Notes: generated by a model not told the origin, from the letters alone. DNA of 64,000 nucleotides from Prorocentrum cordatum (GCA_963575745.1 CAUYUJ010017803.1:19501-83500), one strand, 5' to 3'; counted from the stretch's first letter, positions 43,254-55,358 are shown. Program-made: numbers and translations.

Positions 43254-45390
43254 CGGAGGCGCCGCGAGCTGCGGCGAGGACGCCCTGCGCCTCGCTGCGC
43301 CCTCGGCCTCAGCGCTCGTTGCAGCAGCTGCGCCCTCATCCGTGGCCTCCGCGTCCGTTGCAGCAGCTGCAGCCTTGCCCGCGACCTCATCCGTGGCCTC
43401 CGCGTCCGTTGCAGCAGCTGGCCTCTTAGCTGCAACCTTCGCCGCTGCGGGCTTCTTCCAGACGGCCTTGGCCTCGGCCTCCTCGTCCTCCTCTTTCCCC
43501 GAGGCCTCGGGTTTAGCCTCCTCGGCCTCGGAATCAGTCTCCTCGGCATCAGCCCCATCTGCTTCGCCCACCTCCTCCTCTTCGCCCTCGTCCTCAGACG
43601 CTCGCGGATCCTCCTCCTCGTCCGAGTCCTCGTCCTCGCCTGGGCCCTCGTCCTCTCCTGCGGCTGCCTCTGGATGTTCCTCGTTGTCCTTCTCTGCAGG
43701 GCCAGTCGCCGATGGGCGCGCCTTCTTGCCCTTGGCACCGCTGTCGGCAGCTGCAGGCCGCTTCTTGGTCGCCCCTGGCTTCCCCACGCCGAACGACCTC
43801 TCCAGCTTCTCCTTCTTCGGCTTGAGGTCCCTGTCGGGGTCGAACCTGCCTGAGACCACGCCCTTGGCCCAGGCGACTGCGTGAGCGCAAGCGTCGCTCT
43901 CTGGCACGCAGTTGAAGCTGATCTGCACCTTCTGCGAGCCGCCGAACTTCACGATCACCCCAGGGTTGTTCTTGCCCAGCTGCTTCTTCTCCGCCGTGAC
44001 CTCCACGCCGCCGTCGGTCGAACCGCTCCAGAGCTTGAGGACATTCTTCCCGTCTGAAGCTGTCTCCTGTCGGCCCTTCCACGCACTGACTGTCAAGTCC
44101 GTGACTTCTACCTCGTAGCCGTCGGGCCACTTCGCCATCATGAAGTGGTGCCCCATGGCGCGCGGCCTGCTGAAGATGTCCTTCGTCGGCTCGGGCTTGC
44201 CGCTCTTGGTCTTCCGAAAGACCGTGGCCGTCGTGGGGTCGTAGGTCACCTTGTACTCGACCGCCGCCAGACTCGCATCGCTGCGCAGTGGGCTCAGGCG
44301 AGGCGTCGCCCGTGGAGCTGCCGCCGCTGGCGCCGCGCCCTGCTTCTGGCGCAGCAGGCCGAGCCACTGCGGCACCTTGCCCTCGTTGCGCTCTCGCCGA
44401 ATCGGGTCGTAGAGGTGGCGCAGCATGCTGCGAAGCCTGGGGGCGCGGCGGGAAAGGGGGGGGGCGCGGGGGAGGGGGGGGGGGGGGGGCGACGATAGAC
44501 GGAGGATCGGGGATGAGGCGAGCAAGGCGCGAGGAGCGAGGATGAGGATAGGGAGTGAGGGGTGAGGAGTACGGAGCGAGGAATCAGGAGTGAAGAGTAA
44601 GGCTGCGGATGGAGTGCGGCCGAGAGGGATTAGACGAGGTCGAGGAGGATGGTAACTCTCCTCCTCCTTCCTCCTCCTTCCTGTGTCACCTGCTCCCATA
44701 TGTCACCCTCCTCCCTCCTCCGCCTGCCTTTTCCTCCTGCTCCCCCCTGTTATTCCTCCTGCTCCTGCTCCTGTGGGTTCGCAAACCCAGAACATGAGGC
44801 TCTGGGACTCGGCCCAGTCGTCGATGGCCGCGGCGTCCAGCGACTTGATCGTTGGAATCTCCTTCGCGAGCTGCTCGAACGCCTGCTTGCAGGCCGACTC
44901 GTTCAGGCTCAGATTCGGCGAGACTGCCTCCAGAGCGGCAATCGCCTGGAGTACGACTGGTCCGTCGGCGACGACGTCGCCGACGATGTCGACGACGTCG
45001 TCGACGACGACGTCGTCGACCGCCAACGACGACGACGTCGACGTCTGTCGCCGTCGACGTCGACGACGCCGACGATGTCGCCGACGTCGTCGTCGTCGAC
45101 GTCGTCGACCACCGGTCGTGACGAGGGTCATCTTCGAGAGCGACGCCGACGTCGTCGACGACGTCGACATCATCGTCGACGTCGGCGTCGGAAGTCGACG
45201 ACGTCGCCAACGATGTCGCCGTCGACGGCGGCAGACGTCGTCGCCGTCGACGGCGACAGACGAGGGGCGACGACGGCCGACGACGACGACTTGCGGCGAC
45301 GACGACGGTGCCTTCGCGTGGTGGTGGATCTCCTCCACGCAGTTCTCGTTGAACTTATCCTTCCCTGGTTTTGCGCCCGTGCGTGAGCCA
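43254..45390 (-). CDS. Unknown Lys/Ala/Glu-rich protein, at least 3 exons (partial)
   Basis: The large exon (from ~44435 to 43254) starts near LRSMLRHLYDPIRRERNEG. It has a globular part of ~180 residues (VEYKVTYDPTTATVFRKTKS, GHHFMMAKWPDGYEVEV, NPGVIVKFGGSQKVQISFN), then a long acidic and KKPAAAK/KRPAAA-type tail with a duplicated ATDAEATDE unit. It ends at a strong donor GTGAGC. An upstream exon at 44945-44787 (AIAALEAVSPNLSLNESACK ... LMFW) has acceptor CTCCAG and donor GTTTGC. A further exon near 45385-45310 (KFNENCVEEIHHHAKAPS) is likely, separated by a CGTCGTCGACGACG intron. The Lys/Ala tail is common in dinoflagellate nuclear proteins; function is unknown. The 5' and 3' ends are not established. 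Confidence 0.5.
44955..45310. repeat. CGTCGTCGACGACGTCG repeat (intron)
   Basis: An irregular trinucleotide repeat of GTC/GAC with many ACGTCGTCGACGACGT dyads, between two proposed exons. Open frames on both strands are artefacts. Confidence 0.85.
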
Positions 45391-45506
45391 CTCTGCGGCG
45401 ACGTATGGCCTTAATGCATGCGCGATGCCGTTGGCGTCGCCGCAGCGATCGCGCGTCTCGGCCATCGCGCGCGAGCGCGCGATGGCCCTGCGCCAGGAAT
45501 GGCGCC

Positions 45507-45520
45507 AGCCAAAATGGCTA
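45507..45520 (-). other. 14-nt partial match to the dinoflagellate spliced leader
   Basis: On the minus strand TAGCCATTTTGGCT, the core of the published dinoflagellate leader, without its 3' CAAG. It lies upstream of the minus-strand gene at 45.4-43.2 kb. It is short and partly palindromic, so chance is possible. Confidence 0.35.
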
Positions 45521-45774
45521 TGCACGATGAGGCGAGGAAGGGGTGAGGAGCGAGGGCGAGGAGTGGTGGGAGCGAGGGATAAGGAGTAAGGAGTGAGGTG
45601 AGCAGATGAGGATGGAGCAAGGCTGAGTGGGGAGGACATGATACCTGAGGACGGTGGGAGAGCATGGTGAGGGAGAGAGTGGCATGAGGGACACTCGCGA
45701 GGGGCCGAAGATTCAGGTCGCGGATCGCTCGCCCCCTCGTCGAGACGGCTGGGCCCGCCTGAGAATCTTCGGCG

Positions 45775-45832
45775 CCGTCGATGCGTCATCGATGCCAGCG
45801 TCGATGACGCATCGATGACGCATCAGATGCTT
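45775..45832. repeat. GATGCGTCATCGATG palindrome cluster
   Basis: GATGCGTCATCGATGCC and GATGACGCATCGATGACGCA words, the last such site before the right end of element 2. Confidence 0.9.
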
Positions 45833-46290
45833 TTTTCCCCGAAATCCTGGGCAGAACGCGCCCAATGCAGGGCGGGAGATCCGCGGCCTGAATATTCGGC
45901 CTTCTCCTTCCCTCTCCCGTCCCCTCCAACCCCGCTCTCGATCCCATCCCGTCCCTTCCCCACTTCTTACCTTCCATTCCCTCCCGCATTCCCTTCCCCT
46001 TCCCTGGGCCCCCCCCGATGCATTTTCTTCCCCTTCCCCATTCCTTGCCCTCCTTCCTCCACCCTTCCCCTTCCTGACTCTCTCCCTTGCCCCTCCCCTT
46101 CCCCGCCCCGCCCCGCGGAGTCCGCCTCCGCCCCGCAGCAGCCGCTCCGCCGCCTCGGCCCCTTGCAAGGCCATCGGCGGCGGCTCCATCGCCGTGGGCG
46201 GCGCCGAGGGCGGCGCCGAGGGCGGCGCGGGAGACGGAGCCAAGGGCTCCGCGACGAGCGGCGCCGGATTCGGCGCGGCGCGCCCAGCCC
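45833..46290. other. C/T-rich and GGCGCCGAG-repeat region
   Basis: Pyrimidine-rich on the + strand (45900-46110), then GCGGCGCCGAGGGCGGCGCC repeats (46195-46275). No gene is recognised. Confidence 0.55.
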
Positions 46291-46446
46291 ACGCGAGCAC
46301 ACACGCACATGCACGCACACGCGCGCGCGAGCACGCACGCGCGAACGCGCGCGCACACACGCACACACGCGAGCGCGCAGACCCACGCGCGCACACGCGC
46401 GCAAGCGCGCTCAAACGCGCGCACGAACGCACGCACGCACGCACGC

Positions 46447-46487
<41 letters not shown>

Positions 46488-46639
46488 CACACGCACGCAC
46501 GCACGCACGCACACACGCACGCACGCACGCACGGCACGGCACGGCACGGCACGGCACGGCACGGCACGGCACGGCACGGCACGGCACGGCACGGCACGGC
46601 ACGGCACGGCACGGCACGGCACGGCACGGCACGGCACGG

Positions 46640-46699
<60 letters not shown>

Positions 46700-46735
46700 C
46701 ACGCACCCACACACACACACGCGCGCACTCAAGCG
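46291..46735 (+). repeat. Compound ACGC, ACGGC and CA microsatellite
   Basis: ACGC/GCGC words (46300-46530), about 21 copies of the pentamer ACGGC (46531-46641), then CA (46642-46735). It mirrors in composition, on the same strand, the ACGC/CA arrays near the left end of element 2. Confidence 0.96.
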
Positions 46736-46879
46736 CACACGAGCGCGCGAGCAAATACGCACAAGTGACGCGCGCACGCACTCCAAGACAGCCGAAGATG
46801 CCACCAATACGGCTAGGATGCCCCAGGGCGAAGCACCGCGCCCAAGATGGCCCCAAGACGGCACAAGACGGCTCCAAGA

Positions 46880-47184
46880 CGGCACAAGTGCAATGTGATA
46901 TACGATATCATATCGAACAGTGTTGTATACATGGTATTATACATATCGCAATCGTTTTTTCCTCTCAAAACGCCCAATGCAATAATATAGCGATAATTGT
47001 AATGGTGTCTGCAATAAACACGACTAGGGTGAAATATGCGCCTTGTGAAGACTCAACGTTTATAAGAAGCAGTCACTTCTTATTATAAGCATCGCGTCTT
47101 ATTTTAAGCAGTTAGTGCTATTATAAGACTTGAGCAATCAATCGAACGTCTGACGGCTGTTATAGCAAGTCCCGGCCCTCTGGG
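46880..47184 (-). repeat. AT-rich right subterminal region and right TIR of element 2
   Basis: An AT-rich block with TTATTATAAGCA, TTTTAAGCA and CTATTATAAGAC words, ending in TTATAGCAAGTCC then GGCCCTCTGGG at 47184, the reverse complement of the left end with a few differences. Confidence 0.75.
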
Positions 47185-47194
47185 CCAGGCGCGA

Positions 47195-47605
47195 AGTCGG
47201 CGAACTGGAACTGGAACTGTTCCGGTTCAGGTACCGTTTCCGGTTCCGGGTATCCAGCCAGGCGCGAGGTCGGTGAACTGGAACTGGAACTGTTCTGGTT
47301 CCGGCGGTTCGGGAGAGGGGGGGGGCGTTCCGGCTCCGGTTCCGGGATTCCAGCGGGGCACGAGGTCGGGAACATGAAACTGTTCTGGTTCTGGTTCCGG
47401 CTCCGGTTCCGGTTCGCCTCCAGCCGGAGCGGGGGGGGTGCGTTCCGGTTCCGATTCCGCATCCGGTTCCGGTTCTGGCACTGATGGAACTGGAACTGTT
47501 CCGGTTCCGGTTCCGGTTCCGGTTCCGGTTCTGGTTCAGGTTCCGTCGCTGGAACTGGAACTGCTCCGATTCCAGTTCCGGTTCCAGTTCCGCCTCCCCG
47601 ACCGT
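47195..47605 (+). repeat. GGTTCCGGTTCC hexamer array
   Basis: Degenerate (GGTTCC)n/(GGAACTGGAACT)n repeats with one longer repeated block (GGCGCGAGGTCGGTGAACTG; 47188 and 47262). This is the right flank of element 2. Confidence 0.92.
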
Positions 47606-48300
47606 CTCTGTTAACCTGTTCCTTGATAATTGGCGCGTGCGCCAGAGAAGAAGGCAGCGCGTCTGAAAACAAACGCTGAAAGAAGCGCCCGCGTCTGAAT
47701 CAGACGAAACCTGCCTTGAATCGAGGCAGATGGAATCTAAATAATGGCGCGCTCAATGTTTTCAATGACAGACGCGACGGGCGCCAATTCAGGCGCGCAG
47801 CGAAGGCAAGCATGGGCGCGCGCGCCGTTCCACGAAGACCCCGCGGGGGGCACGCGGGCCTTTAACAATCGCGGGGTAAGTGCCTGCGCCAGTCGGGGCG
47901 CCATCATCCCGCCAAAAGGCCCGAATACCGAGCCTCTCCACGCGGTTGCAATCGCTCATCGTCGCGCACGCTTCGGGCGCGCGGCACAAACGCATCGGAC
48001 AATCGCGCCCGCAAGTGCAACCTCATGCGAAGGTGCGCGAAACACCAAGTAAAGTTACAGGCCTCCGCACAAAGTGCGATGGATGAATGAGCCGAAGCGG
48101 TTGGAGCCAGCATGGGTCGAACCAAAACGGCGAGGGGGGGGGGGGGGTTGAGGGGGGGGGGGGGGGGGAAGGAGGAAGATGCGTCCGAAAACGAGAAGCG
48201 GCCCCGCAGTCAAACATGCAGCCCCGCGCGAAAAGGCTACGATGCACCATCTAGAGGAACTCCGTGCCAATGTTGATTGAGCTCCCGAGGCAACAGTTGG
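47606..48300. other. Region without a clear gene
   Basis: A frame at 47744-48052 (+) and one at 47995-47789 (-) have mixed composition, but neither is recognised. G runs occur at 48126-48170. Confidence 0.4.
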
Positions 48301-48311
48301 AAGTGACGCGG

Positions 48312-48328
48312 TTGAGCCAAAATGGCTA
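48312..48328 (-). other. Spliced-leader relic (17-nt match)
   Basis: The minus strand reads TAGCCATTTTGGCTCAA, 17 consecutive bases of the conserved dinoflagellate spliced leader (which ends ...GCTCAAG). It is preceded on that strand by CTTTTTCTTCC-type pyrimidine DNA. Leader sequence in the genome away from leader RNA genes is known as a mark of reverse-transcribed, trans-spliced mRNA. No splice donor GT follows, so it is not a leader RNA gene. Confidence 0.6.
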
Positions 48329-48339
48329 GGAGGACTCGG

Positions 48340-48480
48340 AAGAAGAAAAGGAAGAAAAAGAGGATGGGGGAGGAGGAGGAGGAGGAGGAGCGAGGGGCAG
48401 GAGGCCGGAGGCGAGGAGGAGGATGAGGAGGAAGGGGGAGGAGCAACAGCAGCCGCAGCAGCAGCAGAGGAGTGAGGAGC
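48340..48480 (+). repeat. GGA/AGC-rich simple repeat
   Basis: GAGGAGGAGGAG followed by CAGCAGCCGCAGCAGCAGCA. Low complexity. Confidence 0.85.
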
Positions 48481-48819
48481 CCCGCGCTCTTCGCCATCTA
48501 GTTCCTGGGTGCTGCCATCGCTTCTCCCCCCCCCACTCTTCCTTCCGTTCCTTCTCTCGCCTGCCCTTGCAACATAGCGTTGCACCGGTTGTTCTTGTCC
48601 GCGCAAGGCACGAGCGACATCTCGGGCGCATCTCGGGCGCCCCTCTGTTCGAGAAAAGCGCGAGGAGCAGCGCGCAGGGGGGGGCTCTGACAGGCTGGCG
48701 CGAATCGCACGGGCGGACTTGCTCATGTCTATGTTGGCGTCTTTGTCGATGATGCCGGCGTTGATGATGGTGGTGGTGTTGGCGATGCTGCCCATGAAGA
48801 TGACGACGAACCCCTGCTT

Positions 48820-50490
48820 AAAAAAGTTGCGCACAACCACTTGTCCAACGTGACCTCTGCCACAGCGCGTGGATGGCACGACGAAGCAATCGGTTTGATC
48901 GCCCCCTGACGGTCCCCGTCGGCGCAGGCCCACGTAAAGCGTGGATAATTCCACTCGCGCTGGACTTACGCTGGAAAAATATAATTTGGGGGCGGGCTTC
49001 CACCCCCTCCACTCGGCATCCAAAGCCCCACGAGCCAAACATCTGTAACTGTTCAGCAGTTGGTTGCATGCCGCGCTGATCTCCCGCTGGGCCGCCCCTG
49101 ACATGAGGCGGGGTTCAGTAGACATGATGCTTTAGTAACGGTCCAGAAGGTCGCATGCAGCCGAGCGCCGACGGTCGCGCAATGAGCCGCCGTTGCGTTC
49201 TCAGGCCACCTCAACAAGGATCGTTACAAGATGGCGGTTGGACGCGGCTTTGCCCTTGAACTTGGGCCACTCGCTCGAACTTTGAAATCGAGCAGTGGTG
49301 AGGTGGCCCTGGGCGCGACAAGCTGTTGAGTGCTGTGCCAATCCTTCACAAAATGCCCTCGAACGTTTCAAGCTGGGAGGCTCCTGATGCCATCGCCTCA
49401 GGAAGGACGTATGCGATGATATGGGAGGTTGCGCCAAGGTCAACTGCACGTAGCACGTCGATGCACGCAGACTCCAGGCGCATCGCGCGAGCCAGAGACA
49501 ATTCTCGGATGGGTTTGGCCGAATCTATCCACTCTTTGATGTCTGGCCGGTGTGTCTGCAGCGTTTCTCTCCAAGGGGCGTCGTCGCCACGTCGCGCCCA
49601 CGCGAGGGGGGGCGAGGGGGGGGCGCTTTGCACAGCCAACGCATGCAGGGTTCTTTATTGGAAGTTGGGAACCTCAAAGCTTCGTTATATAATTCCCAAT
49701 CGCCTCTGAGTTGGACCGCTGCGGCTTTCCAGGCGCCGCCCAGGAGAGCCCTTCCCGAATCTCGCGGGGGTCGGTCCTGCCAGTCATGCTCGGGCATGGC
49801 GCCATCGGTCAAGGCATTCATGGCCCACGCGAGGCGTTCCCAAATCGCTTCCATGGTACGTTCGTGAATATCTGCCTCGCGAATTACACTGTAAGTACAT
49901 CGAGACGTCATCGTGGCAGATCCAGGTCTGCAGTGCAAGCTGTTGGTTGAAATGGAAAAAAGCAATCTACCTTGTTCGTAGGGGAGCCGTCCCCGTGAAT
50001 GCCCATCGCTATTGTGCACGGCGTATCAATGTGTTTTGAAATCTGATCAAACAGAAGAGTGTTGCGCACGCCAGACCAAAACTTGCCTTTCTCATCCTTC
50101 CCACCACGTACAAACATTCTAAACCTGTTCGCGTCATGTTTCCAAACGCATTCCAATGTGTCTATCGGGCAGATGGTTGGATGAGATCGCCGTTTGCTGT
50201 CCCCCCCAGGCACATCGATGTAAGATATTCGCGGGGCATTCTTCGGCAGGCCGATGTTGTTGACCACGGATCTGCGAGCACTGCGAAGCCCCAGCCCCGA
50301 CCCCACCTTGCCAATGCCGTCTGCGCCCTGATCTGCGGCAGCCGATGCGAATTCCAAGACGCCCTCTCCGCTGATGTTTCCAGTGGCCCATTTGTGCCGC
50401 AACAAACTAGTCAAGCGACGTTCTTCTGAACTCGCGCCGTGAACAGGGGTCTGGAGAACGCATTGTTTGACGCAGGTTCCAGACGGTTCC
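48820..50490 (-). pseudogene. Decayed transposase-like gene (third type)
   Basis: Reading leftwards on the minus strand: LLRHKWATGNISGEGVLEFA, a GIHGDGSP motif at ~49985, then in another frame STNSLHCRPGS, READIHERTMEAIWERLAWA and LRGDWELYNEALRFPTSNKE. After a further frame change comes GDDAPWRETLQTHRPD. A C-terminal block at ~48930-48820 (FVVPSTRCGRGHVGQVVVRN) follows a broken stretch. This motif order fits a dinoflagellate transposase-like family with a G-x-HGDG motif. The first frame change falls at an A6 run (49956-49961), the second in the G8/G7 runs (~49607-49625), so decay or base-calling error are both possible. Confidence 0.55.
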
Positions 50491-50559
50491 GACTTCTGAC
50501 TTGGGGGCGCCAGCCGTCGGCGAATGCCGCCGCGACTGCTCGAAGACGAAGAAGACCAA

Positions 50560-53500
50560 TATTCTCGTGTCGGGTGGCTCGCGTCATTCCAATAGTAGAT
50601 TGTCCCAGTCCACACTGAGCGTTGTAGGTCGTCGCCCCGCATGCGTAGTAGTTTCAGACGCTCAAAGTCGTGTAGGGCGTCGTCGACTGTTGTGACTTTG
50701 TAGGACTGTAGTATCGTGCAGTAGATTTGTCTGCCCTTGAGCATGCGGCTGGCTTTGTGCTCCTGAGCCGTGAGGTTTTTGATGCGGTAGCGTAGCTCAG
50801 AATTCAGATCAGCAGTGAGTCCGGCTGCGAGTTTGCAGTCGATGCTCTCGAAGTCGCGGCTGTCCTGAAGGTCCTCGTAGGTCGCTGTGGGTTGTTCTGC
50901 AACGCAGAGGAATGCGCAAGCCTTAGCAGGGCGCCCAACAGCACTGCCAAAGTTGTTGCGAACCGTCTGCTGCCACTCTTGTAGCTGTGTAGTGCGTGGC
51001 ACTTGTGGTATGCGTACGGTGTCGGACTCCTTGATAGGAGTTGTGGTGGTAGCAGAGACGTGCGATAACGTCTGCGAAGGAACCGGTTGTGATGGAGATG
51101 GAGGTCGCACAGGAGAAACGTGACGTGTCTAAGTAGAGGCCGCGGCGGAAGCGACACCTTGCGAGGTACGTGGTGCATGGCCTGTGCGGATATCACCATC
51201 GGCGTGCGTAGAAGCGCGTCGATGGTCTGGAGGTTGCTGGTGGAGTTCGGCGTTGCTGACGTGTGAGGTCAGTGTAGCTTCGTTGGTCGTAACGCTGTGC
51301 TGCATCTGTTGGGCGCTCTGTTGGAGACCACGCATCTCAACGTTGTTGTCGTGGGTCCGCTGGGAGTACCTGTCCAGCCTTCGCTGAATGTCTTGGGATC
51401 GTGATGTGTGTGCTTCGCGCTCTTGTTCCAAACGGGCTAGGATTGAGTCGGCCCGTGCTTTTTCAGCGTCTCTCCCCAGGGAGATATGGGCGAGTCGTAA
51501 CTGCGCGTGGTCCGCCGCCTGCTGTACCTCGGCCATGCGGGCTTCGAGGGGGGCGAAATCGTAAACCGCAGTCGGGGTGCCCAGCTGATCAGTCTGGGTC
51601 CGTGCAACGCGCAACTCAGCCAGCGCAGTCCTTGGCTCGGGGATCTGCTGCTCGACCTGGGAGACTCGGTTCTCGAGCGTTGGCGCGCGTCCTTCGAAAG
51701 CTTCAAGACGGTGCGGGAGGGCCGACTCGGTACCGCGCAGCTCACCATCTAACTCGAACGCGTGGGTGGCGTGGGTGGAGTGTATCGTAGCAACGCGCTG
51801 GTGGACCTGGGTGCGAAGCGTCTCCAAGTACTCACGTAGCTGAGAGTCCGTATTTCCATGTACCTCCATAAGTGGGGTCTGTCGTACCATCGGGAGCTCA
51901 TCGTGTAATGTCCTGACAGCAGCAGTCCATGTATCCCTGACGGTCACAAGTTGTGCCTCCATCCGTAGGAGGTGGTTGTGAAGCGTCTGGATCGTTCTGG
52001 AGTCGGCACCTCGGTGTGACTCCATCTGGTCGACCTGTGATTGGACCTGAGAGATGATCGATCGATCCTCGGCGATCCGGGCATCGACCAAGGCAAGAGC
52101 ATGTTGTAGCTCCTGTCTGATTGTGGCCGTCTGAGAGGCCAGACCCGATAGCTGTTGGGTCGCGCGTGTTTCAACCTGGTCTCGAAGCTCTGCCCGATCA
52201 CTGGCAGTTGGAAACGATTGCGCAACAAGGTTGCGCCACTGATAGCCCTGCCGGGGGCGCCGTTGTGAGGGGCTGCGGCCGGCGTCTCTAGTGGGGGAAC
52301 GAATGCGATGCCTTTCAGAAAACCGTCGCCGAGACGTCCGCCCAGTGCGACTCTCCATGGCCCGCGCATGTTCTGAGACGGAGACATTCGTTGGCGACGG
52401 AACCTTGGCCCGGCGGCGGCTACGAGCGAGAGCAATGTCAGGAGACATGTTCGCGGTGCGATGGCCGCTGCGGGCGTGGCCACCGACGCTGGCGCCAGCG
52501 AAAGTGGGTGGGGAGGCAGCGGGCGCAGCGAAGCCAGTGTCGGCTCCGACGACAGACGCGACAACTGCTGGCGTGGCCGCCGGCCGGTGGGATGCATCAG
52601 GCTCCGCGGGAGGCGAATCCAGCCGTTGTCGCGAGGGTCGAGGCGTTTGAGCGCGCGGGGGCGGCGGAAGCACCGGATAATCAAGTAAGAGTTCTCCAGG
52701 GGCCGCCGCAGAAGACGCAACGCTACCGTCGCATGAGAGGGGGAAATGGGCATCGCAGTTTCTCGTGCCCTCTCTATGATGCCGTTGCTATCGCGCGCCG
52801 TCGAGGAGATCGCACGCTCGCGGGCAGCACGTCGAAGTTGTGACGCCAAGCGGCGGAATCCAGGATGACGCGACTTGCAACAGCATGGAGCTGTTAAGAA
52901 AAGGCCGATAAACTGCGGGTACAGGGAGACGGCCGATGGGGCTCTTCCTGCACGGGGTCCGTAGGTAGAGGCAAAGGCGATGACTCCTTTTCCAAGGCAC
53001 TGCGCGGCGCGCAGTGCTCTCTCGTGAGTTAGCCAATACCTGAGCCAAAACACTTGCGGAAGGGATGCCATAGGGAAGTGAGCGGACTTCACGCGCAGGG
53101 AGTGACTGGGTCGACTTGAGCGGTAACGAGAGGGGGCCCCTGGCATTGACGCAGCGGCGCTTTGTTCCTGAAGTTTCTTTCTGGCCTGACGTTCATCGCT
53201 TTGTTTATCCGGGAGCTTTTCCTCATCCTCACTCATCTTGGCTGTGGAGCCCATTCCATCGCAGAGCGCGCGCATCTTATCGTCCTTGACAAAGTGGTCG
53301 TCGAAAACGCCTTTGTTACAGAAAGGACATTCGTGATTCGCCACCTTGGGGCATATGGAACACCATGGAGCTCCCGCGCGAGAATTCTGGCCTGCGCTCC
53401 GGCGCGCGGCCGGTCGCCCAACCGCAGTCGGTGCTGATGACTGGGCAGCAGGCGCCGTCGCTGCACTCGCCTGGGTCGCAGAGCCAGCGCCCGGAATCAG

Positions 53501-55253
53501 TGCTGGAGACGCGCCTTTCGGATGCCACTGTATATGATGCTTGTCAAACTTGCGATATAAGCTACCTCGCTCCGCTTCCCGCTTCGTCATCGACCGGGCG
53601 GCACCCGCCTCCGCCGCGCGGGTCTGCGCCGCGACATTCTCCTCAGCAATCAGCTCAACTCGCCGCGCTTCCTCGCGGGCGCGTAGCGTTTCGGCCTCGG
53701 ATCGAGCATAGCTCTCATCCGCGACGAGTCGATTCGCCTCGGTCTGTGCCGCCAGTTGCGTATTCCGATCCTCTGCTGCCTGCAACAACGCGGCGGCCTG
53801 CGTCGTCGTCGTCCGCTGGGCTTCGCAAGCCCCCCGGACGGCGCGCCTCGCTTCTTCTGCAAATTTCTTCTCATGAAGATGCGCCTGGCGCTCGGAGGCG
53901 ACAGTGGTTTCGAGTTTGTTGGCTAGCTCCCGCATCTCTACCGCCGCCGCAGCCTGTTGTCGCTACCCCAGGGTGCGCACGGCGTTCGCCATGGCCTCCC
54001 AGTCTCGCTCCACTTGGTATGCAGCGGCTGCCTGTTGACGGAGTTCTGATTGCCTCAGCTGCTCGCGCATTTCAGCCAGGTCTCGTTCTCTGGCCCCCAT
54101 GATCTCAAGCCTCTTCCTCTCATCAGCCTCGCGCCACTCACTTACTCGTACCCTGGCACAGCAATGCGAAATAGGAGCCGTGCAAGTCGGGCACGGGTAG
54201 TTGAGGTCGCAGAGATCCAATGGACTCAATCGGCCGGGGCACCGCGATTCAGGCACTCAGCGCACGTAGAGCCAAATATAACACATGTGGCATTGATTCG
54301 CATGCTGAACGTGCTTGGTCTTTCCGATTGGTTAGACAAGTCCGATACCTGTGATCGGGGTCTCAGGGCCCTAGGTCTGCCTCTCTCGACGCTTCTCTTG
54401 CGGGGGGGGCGGGCGCGCTGGTCGAGGGTTTCAAGCGTCGAGATCCGCCCGGGGGGCCCGGGGGCATAGCTCCTGGGTGCCCCCCCCCGGAACGAGCATG
54501 GGGCACTGCTCCGGGATGTCGCCAGACCTGCTTCGCTTCCCATGATGCGAGGTAATCGGAAATCTAATAGCTTCTCGTCTCTGCGTCGTCCACAAACATC
54601 TCATCTATGATGTCTTCCAAATGCCGTTCCAGAGAACCCTCGGATAACATCGCTGCATCTTCTCCACGCGTGGGCGGCACTTGCTCCTCAAATTGCGGAA
54701 GGTCGCCCAGCGGGGCGGGGGGCGCGCGGTCATGGACCCCGCGCCCCTCGACAGACGGTTCCTGACCCCCATGGGAACCAATCGGCATGGGCGTAGACTG
54801 GCGCGAGAACTCCCCCCCAAACGAAATGGCCTCAGCGCCGCGGTCGTCGCTCGAGAAGTGCCCCGAGGCGCCCGCGTGATAGCGGGCAGGACTTAGAGTC
54901 ATGGATTCATCTCCGTCTGGTCCTTGTCGGGTGGTGACCTTGTCCTTCGGCTTCGGAGCGCCAGGGCGAGGCTCGTCGGCGCGCGAGAGGTTCGAATATA
55001 TGTTGCCGGGAGGACGTTGGGTCGGTTCCCCGACGTCGTCGGCGGAATCGGATTCAAGAACGCCCGCGCTCATCACTTGGCGCGATCTTTTTTCAGGACG
55101 CACGCCGCCTTCGGATGGAAGGAACATCGTTCCTCCATCGGGTGGAACTACTTTGGTCGAAGACAGAATTTTCGGCTGATAAGCAGTGTGTTGCCAATCT
55201 GTTGGTGACATTGGCATGCCTTTAAGCATATTGATAAGTAGTTTTTGTTTCAT
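50560..55253 (-). pseudogene. Ty1/copia-like gag remnant with long coiled coils
   Basis: From right to left: a 229-codon frame (55253-54564) starting MKQKLLINMLKGMPMSPTDW, a short frame with CAECLNRG, then a Glu/Arg/Ala coiled coil (RERDLAEMREQLRQSELRQQ). That coiled coil is interrupted by an in-frame TAG at 53965-53963 and continues in the same frame (MRELANKLETTVASERQAHL). A CX2CX7CX2C cluster (CSICPKVANHECPFC) lies near 53360. A second coiled-coil frame (52673-51129) follows, then 51110-50600 with FGSAVGRPAKACAFLCVAEQ, FESIDCKLAAGLTADLNSEL and MLKGRQIYCTILQSYKV, which matches dinoflagellate copia-type gag proteins. The gag reading breaks near 50610, and no protease, integrase or reverse transcriptase follows; instead the transposase remnant begins. 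Parts may be separate genes. Confidence 0.5.
54380..54540. other. G/C homopolymer-rich stretch
   Basis: G8 and C10 runs around GGGGGGCCCGGGGGC; a likely zone of read errors. No gene is called across it alone. Confidence 0.5.
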
Positions 55254-55358
55254 CGTATCCTTGAAGCCTCTTGCTCATATTAATCCTCGGTGAAAGTGAT
55301 GTAGGGGGTGCGCCCCTCCATGCCATGGGCGCGGCATGAACGCCCGCTAAGCCTTGTA

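Noticed and set aside
47160-47672. Glu/Pro-rich minus frame
   Set aside because: Translation of the GGTTCC hexamer array.
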